DNA of 64,000 nucleotides from Planctomycetota bacterium (GCA_012960475.1 DUBE01000037.1:29615-93614); one strand, 5' to 3'. Counted from the stretch's first letter, positions 34,014-42,908 are shown. Translations and numbers: made by a program. Notes: generated by a model from the sequence alone, not told the origin.

Positions 34014-35446
34014 TTTCTTTGTTGGGGCCTCCCCTCGGGGCCTGGGGCTGTCGCCGCCCCTGGTTCAGGCGTTATTTGATGCAGGATGGCACGTGCTGCC
34101 CGCCCGGTTGCACCAGGGCCGCCCAAGCGTGAGAAAGCCCTCTTGATACCCCAGGACACCGCTAGTCGGCGATCAGGGTCACGGTCCAGGCTGATCAGCT
34201 GCTCAACCACTGCCTGGGGATCGCCTTCCCCCTTGAACGCAAATTCCGGATAGACCTCACCTGCTGCCACCAGGTTCGGTTTGCCGAACCAGGGAGAAGT
34301 CAGGAGCCAGGAGAGGTACCTCTTCCAGCCGTGATTGACGCGATAGATCACCACCGTGGGGATGCCATGGCGCATGACCTCCATCAGCACGGTGCCTGAG
34401 ACTGCAAAGGCCGTACGGGCCAGGTCCAGACAGCTGTGCAGATCTCCGACCATCAGGTTGGCCTGCACTCCTTCCCGTGCCAGAATCGTTTCGATGCGTT
34501 GGCGATGACGCGAAGATGACTGACAGATCAGAACTTCTCTCGATTCAAGCTTCGGCATGCACTCCCGAATCCGAGCCAGCATCCAGGGCAGGTTGTCCTC
34601 GATTTCACCTGCTCTTGAACCGGGCAGGAGCGCCAGGGCCTTGCGTGACTCTTCAGGCGCTACCTCCTGCAGGTTCTTGAAGGTGTCGAGAATCGGGTGC
34701 CCCACATGCACGCAGTTGACCTTTTGGCGTCGGTACCAGCGGGGCTCGAAGGGTAGGATCGTGAGCGCCAGATCGAATACCTTCTTGTAGCGCGTAACAC
34801 GCCAGGGCGCCCAGGCCCAATACTGAGGTGCCACAAAGTGGATAGTGGGCACGCCGCGCTCCTTGGCCAGGCTTGCCATGGGCACATGCAGTGCTGGTGA
34901 GTCGATGGCCACGAAGGCGTCGAGACCTTCCTCGTCACAGCACTGGGCGAGGCATTCAAGCAGGTTGCTGTAGAAACCAATGCCCCTTGCAGCATCTCCC
35001 GCATCCATGGTTGCTCGCGCCCCGGGATCTCCCAAGACCGTTACCCCCGCAGCGGTCAAAGCTGGCCCGCCAAAGCCAAATAGCCGTGGCTGTGGCGCTC
35101 CCAGTGCGCGCAGTTCATCCTGCAGGGCTCGTGCCAGGGAGCAGGCATGCGTTTCTCCGCTCGGCTCAGCCGATGCCAGGAAGAGGGTCAGGGGGCGCTC
35201 GATGGGCGGTGCGCTGTTCGGGCGGTTCTCCGGAGTCGCGGGGGGGCCGAGAACATCTTCCCTCACCTGTTGCCGGATGCCCTGGCCCTCAATCCAAAAT
35301 CCGGGCAGGGCTCCGAGTCCGCGCAGCAATCCCCAGACAGCTCTCACCAGTTCCTTGCGCACGGCCCAACGGGGAGTGAGTCGCCTGCCCGTGCGAGGGG
35401 CACCCCGTAAGGCGCTGGGCTGGGGAAAGAGAATCGGCAGCTTCAA
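34010..35446 (-). CDS. lpxB: Lipid-A-disaccharide synthase, N-terminally extended
   Basis: Transfers UDP-diacylglucosamine to lipid X in lipid A synthesis; peripheral inner-membrane protein. Family landmarks are LFLASAEPSGETHA, HFVAPQYWAWAPWR, VGHPILDTF, LLPGSRAGEI, SGTVLMEVMRHGIP and GEVYPEF. The core ends near residue 465, followed by a Pro/Gly tail. The start is uncertain. A TTG at 35446 gives 478 residues and has TATCCT ending 9 bases upstream; a GTG at 35362 gives 450. Either way about 60-80 residues precede the usual beginning (E. coli LpxB is about 380 long). Divergent from the TPR gene. Confidence 0.87.
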   Translation of the reverse strand: MKLPILFPQPSALRGAPRTGRRLTPRWAVRKELVRAVWGLLRGLGALPGFWIEGQGIRQQVREDVLGPPATPENRPNSAPPIERPLTLFLASAEPSGETHACSLARALQDELRALGAPQPRLFGFGGPALTAAGVTVLGDPGARATMDAGDAARGIGFYSNLLECLAQCCDEEGLDAFVAIDSPALHVPMASLAKERGVPTIHFVAPQYWAWAPWRVTRYKKVFDLALTILPFEPRWYRRQKVNCVHVGHPILDTFKNLQEVAPEESRKALALLPGSRAGEIEDNLPWMLARIRECMPKLESREVLICQSSSRHRQRIETILAREGVQANLMVGDLHSCLDLARTAFAVSGTVLMEVMRHGIPTVVIYRVNHGWKRYLSWLLTSPWFGKPNLVAAGEVYPEFAFKGEGDPQAVVEQLISLDRDPDRRLAVSWGIKRAFSRLGGPGATGRAARAILHQITPEPGAATAPGPEGRPQQRK

Positions 35447-35455
35447 GGTAGCCAG

Positions 35456-35465
35456 AGGATAGGCT
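35456..35465. promoter_or_regulatory. Putative overlapping divergent -10 elements (lpxB / TPR gene)
   Basis: AGGATAGGCT reads TAGGCT on the plus strand (35460-35465, 9 bases before the GTG at 35475). On the minus strand it reads TATCCT (35461-35456, 9 bases before the TTG at 35446). The two elements share their central TA pair. Confidence 0.4.
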
Positions 35466-35474
35466 GGGAGACCG

Positions 35475-36173
35475 GTGGCACGACTGATTCTCTTTTTCTT
35501 GGCGACATTTATCGCCCTCGGCGTCCTGCGCAATGTGCTGGGGGATGTCCCGATTATTGGCCCTCTGCTGCACATCCCCCTGATTTCTTTTTGGCTCGTA
35601 GCCATACTGATCTCGGTGCTGGCTTCCAAGGCCGCGGCCTGGAGTTTGGACCGCCGCCGAGAGCGGGCCCTGTTGCGTTCCCTGGGCGTGGCAAGCACTC
35701 CTCATTCCAAGGGCAAGCTTGCAGCAATGTTGCTCAGCCAAGGGCGAACTCGTCGGGCTCTGCCTCTTTTTGAGGAGGCGGCCGAGGGGGAACCGGACCG
35801 GGTCGAGTGGCAGTTGGGGCTTGGTCGTGCCCGCCGGGCTCTGGGGAATGCGGCTGGGGCCAAAGAAGCCTTCGAGGCAGCCCTTGCCATTGACAAGGCC
35901 GCGGGATACGGGGCGGCGGCTTTGGGTGCTGCAGCCTGTGCTCAGGAGTTGGGCAATGGTGAGCGGGCTTTGGAATGCGTCGCGGTTTGCGAGCGGGAGC
36001 ATGGTCCTTCTCCGGAGAGCGCCTACCGTCGCGGGCGAGCGCTGGCGGTCTTGGGGCGCCGCGAAGAGGCGCAGGCGGCTTTTGCTGAGGTGCGGAGGTT
36101 GGTTTCGAGTGCGTCGGGACGCAGGAAGACTCAGGATCTTGTTTGGGCGGTCAAGGCGCGGCTCTCGGCCTAG
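35475..36173 (+). CDS. TPR-repeat inner-membrane protein
   Basis: 232 residues. Two hydrophobic segments come first (LILFFLATFIALGVL and IPLISFWLVAILISVLA). At least three tetratricopeptide-like helical pairs follow from about residue 78 (LAAMLLSQGRTRRALPLFEEA, LGNAAGAKEAFEAALAID, GRALAVLGRREEAQAAFAEV). The soluble part is probably cytoplasmic or periplasmic scaffolding, with partners unknown. The layout faintly recalls other two-TM TPR proteins next to lipopolysaccharide genes, but I assign no name. GTG start, shared divergent promoter region with lpxB. Confidence 0.72.
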   Translation: MARLILFFLATFIALGVLRNVLGDVPIIGPLLHIPLISFWLVAILISVLASKAAAWSLDRRRERALLRSLGVASTPHSKGKLAAMLLSQGRTRRALPLFEEAAEGEPDRVEWQLGLGRARRALGNAAGAKEAFEAALAIDKAAGYGAAALGAAACAQELGNGERALECVAVCEREHGPSPESAYRRGRALAVLGRREEAQAAFAEVRRLVSSASGRRKTQDLVWAVKARLSA

Positions 36174-36184
36174 GGCCAGTGCCT

Positions 36185-36949
36185 CTAGGGGCAGCGACGT
36201 TGCAAGAAGGCATATCCTCCCCAGAAGCCCAACACATTCACACCCAGCAAGGGTCCGGCGATACTCCAGTCCAAAGCTCCACTTACCAGCACCTTGTGAT
36301 ACACCTCGATGTCCGCTAGCCGGTAGATGCTCCAGTGTGTAACTGTCTTCACCAGGTAAATGCCGAATTCGAAGATGGTGAAGAACAGCACGCCCATGGA
36401 AATCCGGGTGGGCTCGCTGGATGCGCAGGAGATCAAGAATGTAACCGAAAAAATCGCTCCGAGGAACAGGCACTGGTGCGTGGCGCAGAGCAATAGGCGA
36501 TCGAGGCGCATGCTCTCATCGACCTGGGACAATAGCAGTGGGATTGTGAGGGTGGTCAGGAAGATGCCAAGCCAGATCACCGACTGTCCCGAGAGGAATC
36601 GCTCGCTGGCGAGGCGCAGGCGGGTGACCGGGCGGGCGAGCCATATCTCGAGGGTGCCGCGTTGAGCTTCGCCTGCCACGGCTGCGGCTCCAATCAGTGC
36701 CGCCGCGGCCGCTCCCAGTACATTGCAGCCCTTGAAGAAGTGCTGACCCACCACATAGGCGGCGACGCCTATGCTCTCGACCTTGCTGATGATGTCGCCC
36801 AGCACTGGCAGTGGTTTTGAGAGGAGCTTGACTGCGCCCAAATGGTCACGAAAGTTGGGCCAGTAGAGGATGGCGGCGACCAACATCAACTCAAGCACCA
36901 GGGTGTAGCCCAGGAGCACTGCACACCAGCTTCTTGTAGATCGATTCAT
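36185..36949 (-). CDS. ABC-2 type transporter permease
   Basis: 254-residue integral membrane protein with about six hydrophobic segments (first AVLLGYTLVLELMLVAAI). It carries the ABC-2 hallmark EAQRGTLEIWLARPVTRLRL near residue 95. The preceding ATPase gene ends three bases before its ATG, so the two form one exporter. Cargo unknown. Confidence 0.85.
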   Translation of the reverse strand: MNRSTRSWCAVLLGYTLVLELMLVAAILYWPNFRDHLGAVKLLSKPLPVLGDIISKVESIGVAAYVVGQHFFKGCNVLGAAAAALIGAAAVAGEAQRGTLEIWLARPVTRLRLASERFLSGQSVIWLGIFLTTLTIPLLLSQVDESMRLDRLLLCATHQCLFLGAIFSVTFLISCASSEPTRISMGVLFFTIFEFGIYLVKTVTHWSIYRLADIEVYHKVLVSGALDWSIAGPLLGVNVLGFWGGYAFLQRRCP

Positions 36950-36952
36950 GGG

Positions 36953-37867
36953 TTAGATTCCGTCCACGCCATAGATTTCCCGGTAGAGCAGGGCCAGTGA
37001 GATGCGACCGTGCTCTACGGCTGAGGGGGCAGGCAGGGGGGCGTCGGCCAGGCGCTTGAGGAATGGCCGTGGGTCGCTGCTGGAGAGGTGCACCAGCAAG
37101 TGATCCTCTAGATTCCTGACTCGCTCTTCACCAGCAGCGGAGAGCACCTGGCACGCGTCCGCCGGGACTCCTGCTGTCCACCAAAGACGCACAATGCGAC
37201 TGGTACGTTCAGCAACCTGCTTGGCATTTTCGACGGAGACCAATCGGCCGCCGTCCAGGAAGGCGAGGTTCTCACAGACCGCGTCAACTTCGCCCAGGTG
37301 GTGGGAGGACAAGAGGATCGTGCGACCGTCTTGGGCATCATCGGCCATCATCTCCAGGACTTGAGCGCGTTTGGTCGGGTCGAGCCCCTCGGTGGGTTCA
37401 TCCAGGATTCGCACACTTACGTCAGGCGCCATGGCAGCAGCAAACACCAGTTGGCGTTTCATGCCGTGGCTGTAGCCTCGTACTTTCTTGTGCAGGGGCA
37501 GACCCAGTGCCTTGGCCAGTTCGCGTGAACGATCCAGAGCCTGGTGATTACGGCCGCGCAGGAGGAAATCGAGGTGTTCACTCGCGCGCAGTTCCCCATA
37601 GAGGGCCAATTCTCCTGGGGCGTAGGTTACCCGCTGACGGATGGCGACTCCGTCCCCTTCGAGATCAACTCCTGCGACGACCGCTGTGCCCGAGTCTGGT
37701 CGTACGAGTCCCACCAGGCATCGCATGAAGGTGCTCTTGCCGCTACCGTTAGGTCCCAGAAGCCCAGTGATGCCGGCCTGCACATCGAGGTCGATGGGGT
37801 GCAGGGCCCGTGTGCTTCCAAAGCTGCGGCTGAGGCCACTTGAGGAGATGTTGGTGATCGAGGGCAT
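36953..37867 (-). CDS. ABC transporter ATP-binding protein
   Basis: 304-residue ATPase for the adjacent permease. Walker A is GPNGSGKST and Walker B with D-loop is VRILDEPTEGLDPT. The signature is the unusual YSHGMKRQLVFAAA, with SHG in place of SGG/STG. The switch His is in LLSSHHLGEVDAV. About 90 residues follow the nucleotide-binding core. The frame is open to 38047, but the ATG at 37867 (MPSITN) precedes the first core strand, and a divergent kinase-like gene occupies the upstream part. Confidence 0.9.
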   Translation of the reverse strand: MPSITNISSSGLSRSFGSTRALHPIDLDVQAGITGLLGPNGSGKSTFMRCLVGLVRPDSGTAVVAGVDLEGDGVAIRQRVTYAPGELALYGELRASEHLDFLLRGRNHQALDRSRELAKALGLPLHKKVRGYSHGMKRQLVFAAAMAPDVSVRILDEPTEGLDPTKRAQVLEMMADDAQDGRTILLSSHHLGEVDAVCENLAFLDGGRLVSVENAKQVAERTSRIVRLWWTAGVPADACQVLSAAGEERVRNLEDHLLVHLSSSDPRPFLKRLADAPLPAPSAVEHGRISLALLYREIYGVDGI

Positions 37868-37913
37868 GGGGGAAAACCGCTGGGGACGGCGGGGAAGAAT
37901 CCCCCTGGGTCTG

Positions 37914-37920
37914 TACCCTA
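37914..37920. promoter_or_regulatory. Putative symmetric divergent -10 element TACCCTA
   Basis: Plus strand TACCCT (37914-37919) ends 6 bases before the ATG at 37926. Minus strand TAGGGT (37920-37915) would serve the ABC operon with a leader of about 40 bases. Confidence 0.4.
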
Positions 37921-37925
37921 GAGGT

Positions 37926-38642
37926 ATGGAGGACCTGAGTCGACGGGAGATTCTGAAAGAGGATTCGCTCGGGCGCGTGCTGCGTCTGCGGGCTGAGGGT
38001 TCCGATCGCATCCTGAGGGAAGCCTGTGGGTCCTGGGTGCCCTTCACCGGTTGGGTCGCCCGATTCCTATGCAGGCGTGAGCGTCGTGCCCTGTTGAAAC
38101 TTGAAGGGCTTGCCGGCGTTCCCCACCTGGACCCAGAAGACTCGGGCAGTGGGAGAGAATTACTGCGTAATCACCTGCCCGGGGCGCCTCTCTCCCAGAC
38201 CATTTTCTTGCCCCGGGATTACTTCGATCACCTCGATGCATTGGTGGAGAGGGTCCATGGCCGCGGGGTCTGTCACAACGACTTGCACAAGGAGCAGAAC
38301 ATTCTGGTGCTGCCCGATGGCCGCCCGGCTCTCTTGGATTTTCAATTAGCCAGCGTGCACACAGACCTTGGTCGCGCTTTTGAGAGTCGTTGCGAGGAGG
38401 ACTTGCGGCATCTGCAGAAACACCGTCGGAGGTACACGCGCGATGGCCGCGGGCCGAGTGAACAGAGCCGAGGGAAGGGCCACGGACTCAAGCGCAGGCC
38501 GCTCTCACTGGTTTGGAGGCGTACGGGGAAACCGCTCTACAATTTTGTCACGCGCAGAGTCTTGCATACCAGGGATGGAGAGCAGCGCCGACCCTCCAGT
38601 GGCCCCTGGCCGGCCTGGCAAGAGCCCCTCGGTCCGGACTAG
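37926..38642 (+). CDS. Protein-kinase-like/lipopolysaccharide-kinase-like protein
   Basis: 238 residues with the catalytic core of the kinase fold. VCHNDLHKEQNILVLPDGRP resembles the HxDLHxxN catalytic loop, and ALLDFQLAS stands for the metal-binding DFG (here DFQ). The N-terminal lobe is short, and no clear glycine loop or VAIK Lys is visible. The end of the protein is basic and Pro-rich. It resembles small lipopolysaccharide- or aminoglycoside-kinase relatives more than Ser/Thr kinases; the substrate is unknown. The frame is open to 37641, but the ATG at 37926 has a TACCCT 6 bases upstream. It converges with pabA. Confidence 0.65.
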   Translation: MEDLSRREILKEDSLGRVLRLRAEGSDRILREACGSWVPFTGWVARFLCRRERRALLKLEGLAGVPHLDPEDSGSGRELLRNHLPGAPLSQTIFLPRDYFDHLDALVERVHGRGVCHNDLHKEQNILVLPDGRPALLDFQLASVHTDLGRAFESRCEEDLRHLQKHRRRYTRDGRGPSEQSRGKGHGLKRRPLSLVWRRTGKPLYNFVTRRVLHTRDGEQRRPSSGPWPAWQEPLGPD

Positions 38643-38644
38643 GC

Positions 38645-39268
38645 TCAGGCTTCTGTCTGGGGGGCTGTCTTGATGCGGTCATGGGCTTCGATCTCTCCAG
38701 TACTGATCAAGAAGTTGCGCAGGATGTCGCGCCCTCCCGACTCCAGGCAGAGGATTGACTCGGGGTGGACTTGCAGCCCTTCCAGGGGCAGGGTTCGGTG
38801 GCGCAAGGCCCCGATTTCTTCGCCGGTTCCCGTTGCGCTGATTTCGAGAACTTTCGGCAGATCGTCATGGGCCACCACCAGAGAGTTGTAGCAGGCCAGC
38901 TCGAGGGGGCTTGGCAGGCCCTCAAATATGCCCCGGCCGTCATGCACGAGTGGGCGAGTGCGACCGTGGACAAGTTCCCGAGCCGGGGCCAGGTGCCCAC
39001 CGAATGCCGTGGCCATGGCCTGCATGCCGAGGCATATCCCAAGGACCGGACAGTGCCTTGGCATTTCCCGCACCACCGCTTCGGAGCAGCCTCCATCGGC
39101 GGGTTCACCTGGGCCGGGGCCCACCAGAACGCCCCTAGGGCCCCTGGCGAGCACCCCATCCAAGTCGATTTCGGTCGATCTTTGCACCTCGACCTCGGCC
39201 CCAAGGGCACGCAGCGCGTGTTCAAGGTTGAAGGTGAAGGAGTCTCGATTGTCCAGGAGGAAGATCAT
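38645..39268 (-). CDS. pabA: Glutamine amidotransferase, aminodeoxychorismate synthase component II-like
   Basis: Class I glutamine amidotransferase of 207 residues, supplying ammonia for aminodeoxychorismate in folate synthesis. It begins FLLDNRDSFTFNLEHAL. The nucleophile Cys is in GICLGMQAM, and the His-Glu pair is in LQVHPESIL. Since trpG sits in the trp operon, this solitary copy is more likely PabA. No pabB or pabC is adjacent, so the assignment rests on exclusion. ATG start; divergent from trkA. Confidence 0.82.
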   Translation of the reverse strand: MIFLLDNRDSFTFNLEHALRALGAEVEVQRSTEIDLDGVLARGPRGVLVGPGPGEPADGGCSEAVVREMPRHCPVLGICLGMQAMATAFGGHLAPARELVHGRTRPLVHDGRGIFEGLPSPLELACYNSLVVAHDDLPKVLEISATGTGEEIGALRHRTLPLEGLQVHPESILCLESGGRDILRNFLISTGEIEAHDRIKTAPQTEA

Positions 39269-39302
39269 GGGAGTCGGCGTGGAACCATCGACAAGCTTGG
39301 AC

Positions 39303-39309
39303 TAGGGTA
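39303..39309. promoter_or_regulatory. Putative symmetric divergent -10 element TAGGGTA
   Basis: Plus strand TAGGGT (39303-39308) ends 8 bases before the trkA ATG at 39317. Minus strand TACCCT (39309-39304) would serve pabA with a leader of about 30 bases. Confidence 0.4.
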
Positions 39310-39316
39310 ACGCCCC

Positions 39317-40678
39317 ATGGCGGTGTCTCAACAGATTGTTGTAGTCGGAGCGGGTGAAGTCGGACAGCATCTGGCTCGCATCCTCTCGAAGGGCTCCCAC
39401 GGCGTGACCGTGGTGGATACGGATCCCCAGAAGATCCGCCTCTTGAATGAGTCCATGGATGTGCAGGCTCTGGTGGGGGATGGCACCAGGGCTGATGTGC
39501 TGACTCATGCCGGGGTGGTCAAGGCCTCCTTGTTGGTGGCGGTCACCAATAACGACCATGTGAATATGTTGGCCTGTCTGCTGGGTCGGCAGTTGGGAGC
39601 CAAACGCCGCATCTTGCGGGTTCGTGATACCCGCATCCTGGAAGGTTACCACCACTTCTACCAGGACACGCTTGGCTATGACGTTGTGCTCAGCACTTCT
39701 GAGCTCGCCGCGCGCGAAGTGATTGAGACGGTCAAGGAGCGCCATGCTCTTGAGGTTGAGACCTACTGCGACGGCAAGATCCAACTGCGCCGGTTGCGTC
39801 TTCCCGAAGGGGATCTGCTGGGTGTGCCTCTCAAGGAAATGCGCTTGTCGGGAAAAATTGTCATGGTGGGCATTCAGCGCAGCACCGATTCGAGTCGGCC
39901 TTTCATTGTGCCCGGAGGCGACGATTCCCTCCAAACCGGGGACCAGATTTTTGTCATGGGGGAGGCCAGTGACCTGGATGCTTTTGAGCGTGAAGTAGGC
40001 GAGCCCAGTGCACTCAAACGTGAGGTAATTATCATGGGTGCTGGACGCATTGGTCGTTCGGTTGCCACCAAGCTAAGCGAGATCCATGGGGTGTCCGTGA
40101 AGGTCATCGAGCACGATGCTGCCCGTGCACGAGCTCTTGAACAGATGGGGGACGGGCTCCTGGTATTGACCGGCAATGCAACTGACCTTGAGTTGTTGCG
40201 AGAAGAGCACATTGGCAAGACCGATGTATTCGTGGCTACCACCAAGGATGATGAGGATAATCTCGTGGCCTGCCAGATCGCTCGTGTCATGGGCGTGGGT
40301 CGCACCGTGGCAATCGTCAACAAGGCCAGTTACGGAGGGGTCTATGATCTGATGGGCGTGGATCTGGCGATCAGTCCGCGGCTGCTGTGCGCCAAACGCA
40401 TCCTGCGCTTTGTGCGCGCATCTTCTCCCCAGGCGGTCTCCATCCTGGCGGAGGGTAAGGCGGAGGTTCTTGAACTTGAAGTGCAACTGAAAGAGCCCAC
40501 GCGCATTGAAGACTTGAAGTTGCCCGTCGATTCCAAGATTGGCGCCCGCATGCGAGGGGACTCGGTATCGGTTCCCGGCGGAGGCGAGACCTTGCAGAGC
40601 GGGGATCGGGTGATTGTACTGGCCCTCTCGAATGCTCTGGACGAGGTGCAGGCCATCCTCACTAGCGAGCAGACCTAA
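39317..40678 (+). CDS. trkA: Trk potassium uptake regulatory subunit TrkA
   Basis: Cytoplasmic, NAD-binding gating subunit of the Trk potassium channel, 453 residues. It is a tandem duplication of RCK-N/RCK-C domains. The first Rossmann motif is VVVGAGEVGQHLA (residues about 7-19), and the second is IIMGAGRIGRSVATKLSEI (about 237). Each is followed by the ligand-binding RCK-C part. The TAA overlaps the ATG of trkH (TAATG), so the two subunits are coupled. Confidence 0.95.
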   Translation: MAVSQQIVVVGAGEVGQHLARILSKGSHGVTVVDTDPQKIRLLNESMDVQALVGDGTRADVLTHAGVVKASLLVAVTNNDHVNMLACLLGRQLGAKRRILRVRDTRILEGYHHFYQDTLGYDVVLSTSELAAREVIETVKERHALEVETYCDGKIQLRRLRLPEGDLLGVPLKEMRLSGKIVMVGIQRSTDSSRPFIVPGGDDSLQTGDQIFVMGEASDLDAFEREVGEPSALKREVIIMGAGRIGRSVATKLSEIHGVSVKVIEHDAARARALEQMGDGLLVLTGNATDLELLREEHIGKTDVFVATTKDDEDNLVACQIARVMGVGRTVAIVNKASYGGVYDLMGVDLAISPRLLCAKRILRFVRASSPQAVSILAEGKAEVLELEVQLKEPTRIEDLKLPVDSKIGARMRGDSVSVPGGGETLQSGDRVIVLALSNALDEVQAILTSEQT

Positions 40679-42192
40679 TGAATTTCCGCGCCGTTTGGGG
40701 CCTCTTGGGCAAGGTGTTGCTCTTGCTCGGGGCCATGATGATCCTGCCAGCGGCGGTGGGCCTGGGCTATGGAGAAAACCGTGCGGCCCTGGGCTGCCTG
40801 GCAGCCTGTGCCGTGGTCGTTCTTGCAGGCTGGGGCCTGATGCATCACTTCCAGGCGGCGCTGGAGGACAAGCAGGCCATCCATCGGCGCGAGGGCCTGG
40901 CGGTTGTTGGTCTCTCCTGGCTGATCGGTGGCCTGGCCGCGGCATTGCCCTTTCTCTTTACAGGTACCTTGGCGTCCCCGGTGGACGCTTGCTTTGAAGC
41001 TATCAGTGGGCTGACAACCACCGGCTCCACAGTCATGACTCCCGAGCAGATCGATGGTCTGGACCATGCGATTGCTTTTTGGCGGTCCTTCTGCCACTGG
41101 CTCGGTGGGTTCGGAATTGTGATGGTCTTTGTGGTCTTCTTTCCAACTGGCGGCCGCAGCCTGTTCCGATCTGAAATCCCCGGAGTGGCGCGGGAGGCTT
41201 CCCATCGCCGAGTTCAAGATTCGGCGCGCATCCTGCTGAAGCTCTATGTGTTCTTGACCATAATCGAGTTCTTGCTGTTGCAGTTCGCGGGGATGGAGGC
41301 CTTCGATGGGGTGATTCATGCCTTCGGTACGATCCCGACCGGCGGTTTCTCCAACCATGGTTCAAGCGTGATGGCTTTTCAGTCCGCCTCGATCGAGGTT
41401 GTGCTGACCCTTTTCATGTTCATTTGCGGTTTCAACTTTGGGCTCTACGAAACTCTGATGACCGCCGGACCGGGGGCTTTCATACGCAAACTCTGGGCGT
41501 CCTCCGAGGCCCGCGCGTACATAGGCATCATGGTTGGGGCCACACTGTTATTGACCATGATCCTGTGGTTTGACGGGGGCACCAATGGAGGCCCTCCCCT
41601 GGATGCCCGACCCGGTTGGCAGGACTATTCAGCATTGACCACTTGCGTGCGCGACAGTTCGTTCCTGGTGGTCAGCCTGGGTACCTCCACTGGCTTTGGT
41701 AGCGCGAACTTTGATCTCTGGCCCCAAATCGCCCGGATCGTGCTGATGATGCTGGCGGTGGTGGGTGCCTGCGCCGGGTCAACCGGCGGCGGAATCAAGG
41801 TGGTCCGCTGCATGATCGTGGTCAAGGCCGCGATCGTTGGCGTCAGGCGTTTCATTCGTCCCCGAGCTGTGCATACGGTGCATATGGATGGGCAGGCCCT
41901 GGAAGATGGCGTCGTCGCCTCGATCACCGCCTACTTCTGTTTGTGGACGGTGGTTTTCTTGTTCGGGACCTTGTTCCTGTCGGCCTATGGCCTGGATCTC
42001 ACCAGCGCCAGCACTGCGGTGTTGGCGACCCTGAACAACATCGGGCCCGGGTTGGCGGCTGTCGGGCCGTGGCAGAATTTTTCGACTCTGCCGGATTTGC
42101 CGAAGATGGTCCTGGCACTATTCATGATTGTGGGACGGCTTGAGTTCTATGCCGTGGCGGCCTTGTGTGTGCCTAGCTTCTGGCGCCAATAG
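40678..42192 (+). CDS. trkH: Trk potassium uptake membrane subunit TrkH
   Basis: Potassium-translocating membrane protein of 504 residues, about ten TM helices in four pore-loop repeats. Selectivity-type stretches are ISGLTTTGSTVM, GTIPTGGFSNHGSS, SLGTSTGFGSANF and LATLNNIGPGL. The intramembrane loop CAGSTGGGIKVVRCMI is the conserved TrkH gating loop. Overlaps trkA by one base. Confidence 0.95.
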   Translation: MNFRAVWGLLGKVLLLLGAMMILPAAVGLGYGENRAALGCLAACAVVVLAGWGLMHHFQAALEDKQAIHRREGLAVVGLSWLIGGLAAALPFLFTGTLASPVDACFEAISGLTTTGSTVMTPEQIDGLDHAIAFWRSFCHWLGGFGIVMVFVVFFPTGGRSLFRSEIPGVAREASHRRVQDSARILLKLYVFLTIIEFLLLQFAGMEAFDGVIHAFGTIPTGGFSNHGSSVMAFQSASIEVVLTLFMFICGFNFGLYETLMTAGPGAFIRKLWASSEARAYIGIMVGATLLLTMILWFDGGTNGGPPLDARPGWQDYSALTTCVRDSSFLVVSLGTSTGFGSANFDLWPQIARIVLMMLAVVGACAGSTGGGIKVVRCMIVVKAAIVGVRRFIRPRAVHTVHMDGQALEDGVVASITAYFCLWTVVFLFGTLFLSAYGLDLTSASTAVLATLNNIGPGLAAVGPWQNFSTLPDLPKMVLALFMIVGRLEFYAVAALCVPSFWRQ

Positions 42193-42238
42193 TGGGGTGC
42201 TGATCCCATTCGATCTCAGGCCCCCGAGGAAGGTGGTC

Positions 42239-42895
42239 CTAGAGCGTGTCCTCGCGATACACCCAAGGCTTACGTCTCCCGTGGTCCCTGCGATGCGCAA
42301 CCAACTTCCAAAGATCCCGCGGGCCGACCACCGTTGCATACACTCGTTGATCTCCAGCGACCCCTAGTTCAATCACGCCACTGACCAATCCCAATAGCCG
42401 CATGTTGCTGCCCTCCGACTCCACCGGAAGAAACACTCCGGCTCCAGTCTGGTCCGGGGTAGTGAGCAACTCCGGCAGCACATCGATCAAGATGCCATCA
42501 ACATCTGGATCACTGCGCAAGGGCGTTGTCACCTGCCAGGATCCTGCCGGGGTGCGGCCGCGCACCACCACCATGGTTCCTGGTTCAGGAATCTGGAATG
42601 TGAGGGGCACAGTGGCCAGCCTGATTTCGGTCTCCGCCGTATACAGGGTGTCGCCAACAGGTTCCACCACGCTTGGTTCGATGTTGGGTCCGTCACCGAA
42701 CCAGCTTTCGATTTCGATGCGCCCAGCGGAATGGGAAGACCCCAGGAACAGCACGCCATACTCGGTGCTGACGCCGAGTTCAGTGCCGCCGCCGCCGTGG
42801 ATCAGGACCGTCGGGTCGGAGAGGCGTTTGGTGCCTGTGCAGGAGGCGAGGATCAAGAGCGGCAGGACCGTCCATCGCAGGGTGCTGGTGTGCAT
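42239..42895 (-). CDS. Hypothetical lipoprotein
   Basis: Not recognised. 218 residues with a lipoprotein signal (TLRWTVLPLLILASC, lipobox LASC), so likely lipid-anchored. The mature part is beta-rich (TVLIHGGGGTELGVS, MVVVRGRTPAGSWQVTTP) and ends in a basic tail. The start at 42895 opens the signal peptide, and a TACCCT hexamer ends 7 bases before it. It converges with trkH. Confidence 0.6.
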   Translation of the reverse strand: MHTSTLRWTVLPLLILASCTGTKRLSDPTVLIHGGGGTELGVSTEYGVLFLGSSHSAGRIEIESWFGDGPNIEPSVVEPVGDTLYTAETEIRLATVPLTFQIPEPGTMVVVRGRTPAGSWQVTTPLRSDPDVDGILIDVLPELLTTPDQTGAGVFLPVESEGSNMRLLGLVSGVIELGVAGDQRVYATVVGPRDLWKLVAHRRDHGRRKPWVYREDTL

Positions 42896-42902
42896 GGCCA
42901 CA

Positions 42903-42908
42903 AGGGTA
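42903..42908 (-). promoter_or_regulatory. Putative -10 element (TACCCT) of the lipoprotein gene
   Basis: TACCCT on the minus strand ends 7 bases before the ATG at 42895. Confidence 0.35.
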
